A program made the position numbers and the translations under genes. From Terasakiella sp033100395 (lineage in GTDB: Bacteria; Pseudomonadota; Alphaproteobacteria; Rhodospirillales; Terasakiellaceae), in NCBI RefSeq assembly GCF_033100395.1, contig NZ_JAWLVJ010000002.1, positions 186,001-250,000 of the forward strand: DNA of 64,000 nucleotides, in the 5' to 3' direction. How positions within the stretch are numbered: the first letter of the stretch is position 1; the number at the start of each line of letters is the position of its first letter. Positions 53,413-60,616 of this stretch are shown here, one piece after another. Below the pieces are notes generated by a model. That model worked only from the letters and a program-made list of their open reading frames with translations, was not told where the DNA came from and made no database searches.

Positions 53413-56400
53413 TTATTCCTTTTCGATGGTGAGTTCGTTGTCGGAACTGGAACAATCATCAGATCCGATATCGCCAATGCTTTTACAGCCATGTTCCCCG
53501 ATGAAGTAGGTGCCAAGTAAAGGAACATCAAATTCAAACCCGAAGCTGAAGGCCGAAACGGCGCCTTCTGAAACGCTGACGGTTGTTGTTCCTGATGTGG
53601 TGCTGTTACTGAGGATGGAGCCAATGGAAATGCGTGAATCAAGGCTATCGCCACTGGAACTGATCCCAAAGGAGAAGTTGTTGATGTCGCCCACGGTGAT
53701 GTTCATGTCGATATTGCCAGATAGGGTTGACCCATCATCGCGGCTTTCAATATATCCCACTTGTGTGGTGGCGGAATTGTTATAGCCAAGCGCGCCGACA
53801 AACATGGCTCCGACCGTAATATCCATATCCACATTGCCGCTGACAGGCGCATCAATTACGCCAACAAGAGCTTCGGCCGAGGCGTTGGATCCAATGGCAA
53901 AAACGGTGGCATCGCCAACTGTAATATCCATATCCAAATTGCCACCCACATCGGCATTTACGTCACCAATTTCAATATTGGCAACGGTTTCTGACCCAAG
54001 CGAAGCAGCGATCAGGGGCCCGGTATCAATATCCACATTGGTGTTGCCCTTGATCTCCGCATGGATATTGCCAACTGAAATATCAGCGGTGGATTTATAT
54101 CCGATGGCAGCAGCAATGGCACCGGTGACATCGATGTCGATTTTGCCACTGCCGTTCAGCACACCGTTGGACCCGAGATTCCCGATGGTAACCTCGGCCG
54201 TTGTTTTTTCCCCGATGGCAGCGGCGATGAGACCTTCTGCATCCACTGTATTCACATAGGCGCCCCCCACCGTCCCGGACACATTGCCGACAGAAATGGT
54301 AGATGTACTGTCATCACCAATGGCTGCACTGATAGCCCCGTCTGCAGAAACCCGGTGGCTCAGGACACCTTCGATGGTGCCATCCACGTTACCAACCAGG
54401 AAATTGGCTTCGGTGTTGTTGCCGATGGCTGCGTTGACGGCCAAGGGAACGTCTGCTTCAAGGGTGATGCCGTGTTTGGTGGAATCGGTGCCGTCTGCTT
54501 CGATATTGCCAACCTTGGCATACGCCACGGCCTTGTTGCCGATGGCGGCGTTCACAATCCCCGTGGCATCAACGGTTAATTGTTCATTGCCACTGACGTG
54601 CCCACGGGTCACGCCGATATCCATAACGGCGAGAGATTGATAGCCAATGGCGGCGTTGACCGCACCGATGGCAATCACGCTTTCATTAACGGTGCCTTGA
54701 ATGTCGCCTTCCAGTCCTCCAACATCAACGTCAGCTTCACTGTCATAGCCAATGGCCGCATCCACCAGGCCGGTTGCCCAGATTTTATCAGTAATGCTGC
54801 CTGCGATGGTTTGTTTGCCCCCGTTGGGATTACCGATAATTCCGATATATTCACGCGCTGTCGTATCACTGCCAATGGCGGCGGATACGGCTTCGGATGC
54901 CCAGATCCATTCTTCAATAGAGCCAATCACTTTCAATTCACCTGTCTGGGCGACCGATGTATATCCCAGGCTGGTCAGGATGGTTTCTTTTTCTTCGTCC
55001 GTATCATTGCTGTCGCTACTGTCACTGGAGGAACTGTCGCCAGAGCTGGAGGAGGTCACATTGTCTGCATCACTGACCGTGCCGTCAATATCGACGGAGA
55101 CAACCACATCCTGTGCATCTTCAAAAGCGGCTTCGATTTGGGAAACAGCGCTGTCTTGTTGATTATCCACTTCATCGTAAGCTGACGTCCAGGCGTCATA
55201 TTCTTCCTTGGCGGCATCAGCTTCGGCCTGTGCCGCATCTTTATTCGCCTGAGCTGATTCTTGTTCTTTAATACTATCAGCGGTTTGAACTTGCTTATGA
55301 TCGCATTTCGTTTCGATGCCTAATGTATACCAGGTCTTGTGACAGTTATAGGAAATGGTTTCATATTCTGCATCAGGGATGTCAATGTCATCGGCGGTCT
55401 TTTGCTTGTCGATATAGTCATCGTACGCGCTGTCTTGTTGTTCACCGACCTGGCTTTTGATGGTGGTAAAGGCCGCTTCTGTCTTTTCGATGATGGTGTC
55501 TTCGACCGAGGACAGGCTTTGCGACATGGAACTGGATAGATCATCCAGCGATGTGGAAACCGTTTCGGTGATGCTGTCGGCGGACTGATCGACAGTGTTT
55601 GAATAATCGGTCGAATTGTCATAGGCATCTGAATAGTCTTTGACGTCTGCCGTTTCTGTCAGGTCTTCATCGACATTGGCGGTGGCATTTGCATCTGCAT
55701 CACTGGCCGCATCGGCTGCGCCATCTGCGGCTTCATCCGCACCATCGCCCGCACCGTCTGCCGCATCACTTTCATCATCAACCGATGCATTGGCCGATTG
55801 GTCCACATCCTGCGTGGCAGATGTACCATCGACACTGTTATCCACCTGTCCGGTCTGATCATTAACGCTGGCATCAACGGCCTGATCATCGACACTGGTG
55901 CTGCCTGTCGTACCATCCCCTGTTTCATTCAGGCTGGTGTCATAATTTTCATCAATGGCTTGGGACAATTGATCGGCAAATGATCCGGTGTTCAGGCTGG
56001 CAAGTGTTTCATCCAGGTTTTTATTGGCGTCCGCGCCCTGATTTTCCCGGATGGTTTCTGCTTTTTGGTCGTAATTACTGTCAAAGACTTTCAGTAATGA
56101 GGAGATTTCCGGATGGTCGGTATTAATTTTGGCGGAACTGAGCGCGGTTTCCACTTTGGAGCGCGCAATCGACATGCGTTGGGATCGATCTGATGCGGCA
56201 ATTTGCGGAGAGATATTTTCCGCTGCACTCTCCTGATTGGCGCTAAGCGCAGCGGCAACCTGTGCTGTCACATTCTGTGCGATGGAGGCATTGGCGTTCG
56301 TACCTGTACCTGCTGTTTGATTGCCTGATTGACCAGTTGTTGCCGTTGCGCTTGTCGCCGCATTTGCCGCACGTGAAATGGCTTCGCTAATCGTTTCAGC

Positions 56401-56949
56401 GGCTGACCCCGTGCCATCGCCCACACCGTCACCTGCGCCATCGCCTGCGCCGTCAGCGGCTGAACTGGCATTGCTATCTGATGTCAGCGCTGCGGTAATC
56501 GCTTCTGTTACATTGTTTGTGATACTGTCTGCAGACACAGAAGCGGTGGCGGAAGAGACCGTTTCGCTGACCTCTTCTTTTAAATTATTTTCAACTGACG
56601 AGGCAAAATCGGACGTGAAACTAAATCCACTGTCCGTGTTGGAAGAGGTTGAACTGCTTGCACTTTCAACATCCGGGCTGCCGAGGATTTGTTTGAAAAT
56701 TTCTTCGTCAAACTCATCATCATTGTCATCGGATGTTTTATTGGCGAAATCATCGCTTAAGGATGATTTGACATCCTTGGTTTCAGCCGTGCTGTCATAG
56801 GTCGCACTTTCGTCAATGATTTCCTGTACGGTTTGATCCAGCTGTTCAGGACCCAGCAATTTATGGGCTTCATCTGCCCCTGCTGGGGTGATGGTCAGGG
56901 CCAACAGGCCAAGGGTTGATACCCCTAACCTATTGTTCTTTACCCACAT
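53413..56949 (-). CDS. Giant secreted repeat protein (candidate fibre/adhesin)
   Basis: A 1178-residue protein beginning with a signal peptide (STLGLLALTITPAGA). Residues ~45-560 are acidic and Ser/Ala/Asp-rich with low-complexity stretches (DGAGDGAGDGVGDG around 166; DGAGDGADEAADGAADAAS around 398). Residues ~560-665 contain coiled-coil-like and Ser/Asp-rich linker sequence. Residues ~672-1165 are about 13 units of a 35-42-residue repeat centred on AAIG, GNKS/GYKS and VGNI-type strands, which should form a stacked beta structure. Cys1155 and Cys1166 close the protein (GCKSIGDIGSDDC). It overlaps the CsgG-like gene by 20 bases. The same unit occurs in the 101-aa protein at the head of the operon. 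This is likely an exported surface or matrix protein. It resembles HfaD or curli in logic only; family unrecognised. Confidence 0.85.
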   Translation of the reverse strand: MWVKNNRLGVSTLGLLALTITPAGADEAHKLLGPEQLDQTVQEIIDESATYDSTAETKDVKSSLSDDFANKTSDDNDDEFDEEIFKQILGSPDVESASSSTSSNTDSGFSFTSDFASSVENNLKEEVSETVSSATASVSADSITNNVTEAITAALTSDSNASSAADGAGDGAGDGVGDGTGSAAETISEAISRAANAATSATATTGQSGNQTAGTGTNANASIAQNVTAQVAAALSANQESAAENISPQIAASDRSQRMSIARSKVETALSSAKINTDHPEISSLLKVFDSNYDQKAETIRENQGADANKNLDETLASLNTGSFADQLSQAIDENYDTSLNETGDGTTGSTSVDDQAVDASVNDQTGQVDNSVDGTSATQDVDQSANASVDDESDAADGAGDGADEAADGAADAASDADANATANVDEDLTETADVKDYSDAYDNSTDYSNTVDQSADSITETVSTSLDDLSSSMSQSLSSVEDTIIEKTEAAFTTIKSQVGEQQDSAYDDYIDKQKTADDIDIPDAEYETISYNCHKTWYTLGIETKCDHKQVQTADSIKEQESAQANKDAAQAEADAAKEEYDAWTSAYDEVDNQQDSAVSQIEAAFEDAQDVVVSVDIDGTVSDADNVTSSSSGDSSSSDSSDSNDTDEEKETILTSLGYTSVAQTGELKVIGSIEEWIWASEAVSAAIGSDTTAREYIGIIGNPNGGKQTIAGSITDKIWATGLVDAAIGYDSEADVDVGGLEGDIQGTVNESVIAIGAVNAAIGYQSLAVMDIGVTRGHVSGNEQLTVDATGIVNAAIGNKAVAYAKVGNIEADGTDSTKHGITLEADVPLAVNAAIGNNTEANFLVGNVDGTIEGVLSHRVSADGAISAAIGDDSTSTISVGNVSGTVGGAYVNTVDAEGLIAAAIGEKTTAEVTIGNLGSNGVLNGSGKIDIDVTGAIAAAIGYKSTADISVGNIHAEIKGNTNVDIDTGPLIAASLGSETVANIEIGDVNADVGGNLDMDITVGDATVFAIGSNASAEALVGVIDAPVSGNVDMDITVGAMFVGALGYNNSATTQVGYIESRDDGSTLSGNIDMNITVGDINNFSFGISSSGDSLDSRISIGSILSNSTTSGTTTVSVSEGAVSAFSFGFEFDVPLLGTYFIGEHGCKSIGDIGSDDCSSSDNELTIEKE
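53455..54936 (-). repeat. About 13 tandem AAIG-type coding repeats
   Basis: Within the giant protein, AAIG or its variants occur near residues 692, 733, 768, 803, 842, 877, 912, 949, 984 (ASLG), 1019 (FAIG), 1054 (GALG), 1094 (FSFG) and 1136 (FSFG), giving spacings of mostly 35, with 37-42 in a few. Each unit runs roughly from an AAIG turn, through a charged or polar pair, to a VGN/IG strand and a Gly-rich turn. Early units are closely similar and the last four diverge to F/G-rich forms. Confidence 0.85.
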
Positions 56950-58084
56950 GCAACCACCGTTTCAAAGGACCGGCACCCGTGCCTTGCTGAATATCTTTTA
57001 CGTCCTGTTTGGATTGAATAAAGGCTTTTTCAAACAGGCGGTAATCGACCGATGTATTCGGGAAGAGACCATTTTTCACCCGGAAGGCCGCGATTTGAGT
57101 TTGGAATTCAGCGCTGGCTTTGCCGTTGATGATGGTGTTTTCATCCATCTTGATCAGACCCTGACGGTCCATTTCATAGGCGATGAATTTGACGCGTTCT
57201 TCATCGGACATTTCTTTATACTGGTCGCGAATGGCGGTGCGTGCCACACTGCTTTGGTCCAGATGTGCCAGGCACTGTTCAAATGGGACGTTATAAAGCT
57301 TGCCCATTAGTTCAATCAGGCCAACTTCCACGAGTGATCGCAGTGCGCTGCTGAGTGCGCCTGCACGGTTTTCGTTATCACTGTAAATCCCGCCGACTTT
57401 GGAAAAGCTGACGGTGAATTCAGTGGAATCGCCTGTTTTCATCACACTCATGGTATTGGAGGATGTGACACCCGGTAAAATCTGATAGTTGCTGACTAAT
57501 CCCAAGTTCAGATCAAGTGTCACCGATTTCAGGCTAATGGAATTGGAATTGGAAAGGCTCGCACCCAAGAAGCTATCAAGTTCATCACCTAAAGCTTCTT
57601 CACCCAAATTCAGGCTGTTGCCTTTCTGATGGCTGAACGGGCTGGAATTAATCTGGGTCACGGCACCACGTACAAAAAAGTCTGGCACGCGCAGGTTCTT
57701 CTTTTTGGGATGCGAATTATGCAGAGCCACGATGTTGGGCGTGCGGCGATCATAAGCAACAAAGCGCACGATGCCATTTTCTTCGGACATGCGCGAAAGT
57801 GCAGAGACTAGCATTTCTTTTGCACCAAAGCCGGCAGAACCATTGGCTTCGGAATAATCCGGGATATCGGCAAGGGTCAGATAGATGGTCTGAACCTTTT
57901 TATCTTTCAGCATCCGTCCCATACAGACAAGCCCGTCAGAAAATCCGGTAAGCGCACGCACGGGTGCTGAAACAGGATTTTCTTCCAGCACTTCGCGTGG
58001 CACTTTTGCCTCGAAGGTGGAACACCCGGCAAGAATAGAACTGACTAGCCCGATAACGGCAAAATTTTGAAAGCGTCTGCCCAC
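56930..58084 (-). CDS. CsgG/HfaB-family outer-membrane lipoprotein
   Basis: A 384-residue lipoprotein: signal ending in the lipobox LAGC (Cys21), then a CsgG/HfaB-like body (TIYLTLADIPDYSEANGSAGFG, KEMLVSALSRM, VRFVAYDRR, later VTLDLNLGLVSNYQILPGV and EFTVSFSKVGGIYSDNENRAG, then ALSSALRSLVEVGLIELM). CsgG forms the pore for curli subunits and HfaB has the same role for the Caulobacter holdfast anchor. It is ~100 residues longer than CsgG, with an added C-terminal part (about 285-384). Placed between two small secreted proteins and the giant repeat protein, it is the likely exporter of this locus. Confidence 0.82.
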   Translation of the reverse strand: MGRRFQNFAVIGLVSSILAGCSTFEAKVPREVLEENPVSAPVRALTGFSDGLVCMGRMLKDKKVQTIYLTLADIPDYSEANGSAGFGAKEMLVSALSRMSEENGIVRFVAYDRRTPNIVALHNSHPKKKNLRVPDFFVRGAVTQINSSPFSHQKGNSLNLGEEALGDELDSFLGASLSNSNSISLKSVTLDLNLGLVSNYQILPGVTSSNTMSVMKTGDSTEFTVSFSKVGGIYSDNENRAGALSSALRSLVEVGLIELMGKLYNVPFEQCLAHLDQSSVARTAIRDQYKEMSDEERVKFIAYEMDRQGLIKMDENTIINGKASAEFQTQIAAFRVKNGLFPNTSVDYRLFEKAFIQSKQDVKDIQQGTGAGPLKRWLHVGKEQ

Positions 58085-58133
58085 GACTCTTTCTCCCCTA
58101 AGAAATGGCCTTATTTTAGTCTTCTATAGAAAA

Positions 58134-58457
58134 TTAGCGGCAATTATTCCCGGTGTTGACCACATCACCTGCGATGATGATATTGATCTCGCCTGAAAAG
58201 CTGCTGTCCACAGTCTGGTTTGCAATATCAACAGAACCACAATTGACCTGACTTCTGATCTGACTTTCCAGATCGGCCAACGCATCCAGCTGCCCATTGC
58301 TATAGACATAGGTAGACGACCCGGTTGCCAGTTTAGCCCGGGTTTTCAAAATTTTCATATTTGCACGGTCATCCAGAACCTGGCTGAAGCCTTCTGCACT
58401 GGTCAATATCAGTAAAGCCAGTGCAGAGGTCAGGATGAATGCTGTACGCACTGTCAT
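58134..58457 (-). CDS. Small secreted protein with two Cys (HfaA- or CsgF-like position)
   Basis: A 107-residue protein with a signal peptide (AFILTSALALLILTSAEGFSQ). The mature part has a charged helical stretch (LDALADLESQIRSQVN) then a beta-rich tail bounded by Cys73 and Cys106 (CGSVDIANQ... DVVNTGNNC). The tail is faintly like the N-rich C-terminal end of holdfast HfaA proteins, but I cannot claim membership. It starts three bases after the repeat-peptide stop and is 49 bases from the CsgG-like gene, so it belongs to the same operon. Confidence 0.68.
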   Translation of the reverse strand: MTVRTAFILTSALALLILTSAEGFSQVLDDRANMKILKTRAKLATGSSTYVYSNGQLDALADLESQIRSQVNCGSVDIANQTVDSSFSGEINIIIAGDVVNTGNNCR

Positions 58458-58460
58458 GTC

Positions 58461-58766
58461 TTAACAGGCGTTTTTGGCACCGATTGTTCCGATTTTCTGG
58501 TCGGAACAGGATTTGTTACCAATGGCAGCAGATACGTCTTGTGCAGCTTCAACAGCGATTTCGGTGTCGCCTTCGATTGTGCCGCTGTCAATTGCACCGA
58601 TTTCCTGTGTTGCAGAAGACTTGTTACCGATTGCGGCAGATACATCTTCCTCAGCAGAGATGTTCAGCTGAACGCCACCTTCGATGGTTGGGCCTTCATC
58701 CTGTGCGATGGCCGAGAAAGAGACCAGTGAAAGTGCCAGTGCAGAGGCTGCGAATAGTTTCATCAT
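58461..58766 (-). CDS. Small secreted repeat protein (candidate subunit)
   Basis: A 101-residue protein with a signal peptide (LFAASALALSLVSFSAIAQ). The mature 80 residues contain two copies of a repeat, with AAIGNKS at residues 44-50 and 80-86, 36 residues apart, followed in each by QEIG/QKIG and an acidic/Gly turn. It ends CSDQKIGTIGAKNAC, with Cys87 and Cys101, resembling the end of the giant protein. AAGGGAG precedes the tandem ATG pair at 58764-58766/58761-58763. It heads the operon. Small repeat protein plus CsgG-like exporter is the pattern of curli subunits, which makes it a candidate fibre subunit or nucleator. Confidence 0.8.
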   Translation of the reverse strand: MMKLFAASALALSLVSFSAIAQDEGPTIEGGVQLNISAEEDVSAAIGNKSSATQEIGAIDSGTIEGDTEIAVEAAQDVSAAIGNKSCSDQKIGTIGAKNAC

Positions 58767-58944
58767 TATTTAAACTCCCTTGATGCGCTATTGGTGGAAC
58801 TATACAGAGGTATTATGTGCACGGAAAAGCTTTTTTTCCATATAGTTGTTATTAAGCGCATTTGAATCATTTTATAATAATTCTATTGAGTAAGCCTGTG
58901 ATGAATTCAATTGCAGGGGTACTGCGTTGTTGTTAAGTAGTCAT

Positions 58945-59439
58945 ATGCAATGGACCCTACATACCGAGGCTGAGATGCCTGTTGAAGATGAGATTATCTT
59001 CGACCTTGTTGCTCGCGCACTGGGTGAAAACTGGACGACCCGGTCTTCTCACCAGTTGCGACTCGGTCACACACATATTAAAGATTTGTCTTTATTGGCT
59101 TTTTTGGAAGGCAGACTGGTCGGGACCGTGCGTCTCTGGCCCATTCAGGCGGGCAATGCGGGGGATGCCTTATTGCTGGGGCCGTTGGCGGTGGAACCAT
59201 CGCTTCAGGGGCTTGGTCTGGGTAAGGCCATGTTGAACCTGGTGATTGATCTGGCTAGGGCGGCAGGCTGGGGCGGTATTGTCCTGGTGGGCGATGCGCC
59301 TTATTACGAACGCGTCGGTTTTAGCGCCAAACCCACCTGGCATATGCGTATGCCCGGACGGTATGATCAGAATCGCCTGTTGGGGATTGAACTGATCGAA
59401 GGCTACCTTGAAGGCCATGACGGTGTGATTACGCGCTGA
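58945..59439 (+). CDS. GNAT family N-acetyltransferase
   Basis: About 164 residues from ATG 58945; a TTG at 58927 would add six residues and neither has a clear SD. The acetyl-CoA-binding motif is LGPLAVEPSLQGLGLGKAML, and YYERVGFSA is the motif B region. This resembles the YhbS group of predicted acetyltransferases. The substrate is unknown. It is divergent from the repeat-protein operon. Confidence 0.85.
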   Translation: MQWTLHTEAEMPVEDEIIFDLVARALGENWTTRSSHQLRLGHTHIKDLSLLAFLEGRLVGTVRLWPIQAGNAGDALLLGPLAVEPSLQGLGLGKAMLNLVIDLARAAGWGGIVLVGDAPYYERVGFSAKPTWHMRMPGRYDQNRLLGIELIEGYLEGHDGVITR

Positions 59440-59533
59440 TGACAAGGTAAGGAAACCGTCACCTTAGCGTCTTTAAACTGTCATGACTGATATGTTTGAC
59501 TGACCCAATTTAAAATATCGGGGATAGTTTGTC

Positions 59534-60616
59534 TTGCATATTCTGATTGCGACGGATGCGTGGCATCCACAGGTAAATGGTGTCGTGCGTGTTTTAGATA
59601 CATTGCGTAGCCGTTTGATGGATAAAGGGTTTGAGGTGACGGTCATTTCACCCGGGGACTTTCTGACCATGCCATGCCCGGGATATGCGGAAATTCCGCT
59701 GTCGCTTTTCCCGCAGCGAAAAATGCGATCCATGCTGAAACGTTTGCGTCCGGACGTGATCCATATTGCAACGGAAGGCCCCATCGGTTGGGCGATGCGC
59801 AAAATCTGTTTGAAAAAGGATCTGCCTTTTACGACCGCCTATCACACCAAGTTTCCGCAATATGTGAATGAACGTCTGCCGATCTCGCTGGAACGTTTGT
59901 ATGGCGTTATGAAGAAATTTCATGGACCGTCCAAATGCGTCTTTTCCCCATCAGCCACAGTGGCAAAAGAACTGAAGGCCTTTAATTTCGACAATGTGTT
60001 TGAATGGTCGCATGGGGTGGATACGGACACCTTCAGCCCGCAGGAAAAGGATTTCTTTGACTTGCCGCGCCCCATTCATATGTATATCGGGCGCATCGCG
60101 GTGGAAAAGAACATTCCTGCTTTTCTCGATCTGGATTTACCGGGATCAAAGGTCGTGGTCGGGCCTGGCCCCATGCGCGAAGAATTGATGGCAAAATATC
60201 CCGATGTGACCTTTCATTTGTCTTATAGCGACCGGGAACTCGCTCTTTGTTATTCCGCAGCTGATGTCTTCGTCTTTCCCAGCCTGACCGATACCTTTGG
60301 TCTGGTGATGGCAGAAAGCTTGGCTTGCGGTGTGCCTGTGGCGGCATATCCCATCTCCGGCCCGCTGGATGTGTTTGGCGAGACGGGGCCGTGCGATACG
60401 CCGTTTGGGGCCTTGCAGGACGATTTGGGCGAGGCGATCAAAATGTCTTATGACAAGCTGATCCCCGCGTGCCGCAGCCATGCGTTAAACTTTTCCTGGG
60501 ACCGAGTGGTGGATGAATTCCTGCAGAATATCGTCCCCATTGATCCGGAATTAAAAGACAAACGCTGGAAACTGCGCAAACATGCCGCGCGCTTTACCGT
60601 CAGGAAGGCGTCTTGA
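59534..60616 (+). CDS. Glycosyltransferase family 1/4 protein
   Basis: A 360-residue GT-B glycosyltransferase starting at a TTG codon (59534-59536), preceded by GGGGAT. The N-terminal acceptor domain begins MHILIATDAWHPQVNGVVRV, and the donor-binding domain has PSLTDTFGLVMAESLACGVPV, the EX7E-type motif. It is like the MgtA/SqdX group that makes glycolipids (sulfolipid or glycosyl diacylglycerol). Its last 17 bases overlap the end of the convergent formate dehydrogenase gene. Confidence 0.88.
   Translation: MHILIATDAWHPQVNGVVRVLDTLRSRLMDKGFEVTVISPGDFLTMPCPGYAEIPLSLFPQRKMRSMLKRLRPDVIHIATEGPIGWAMRKICLKKDLPFTTAYHTKFPQYVNERLPISLERLYGVMKKFHGPSKCVFSPSATVAKELKAFNFDNVFEWSHGVDTDTFSPQEKDFFDLPRPIHMYIGRIAVEKNIPAFLDLDLPGSKVVVGPGPMREELMAKYPDVTFHLSYSDRELALCYSAADVFVFPSLTDTFGLVMAESLACGVPVAAYPISGPLDVFGETGPCDTPFGALQDDLGEAIKMSYDKLIPACRSHALNFSWDRVVDEFLQNIVPIDPELKDKRWKLRKHAARFTVRKAS

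Noticed and set aside
54580..55185. Plus-strand 201-aa frame inside the giant repeat gene
   Set aside because: Long antisense frames arise from the repetitive, biased composition of the coding repeats; no ribosome site or family match is seen.
59496..59516. Promoter TTGACT/TAAAAT before the glycosyltransferase gene
   Set aside because: The two hexamers are only nine bases apart, too close for a sigma-70 promoter.
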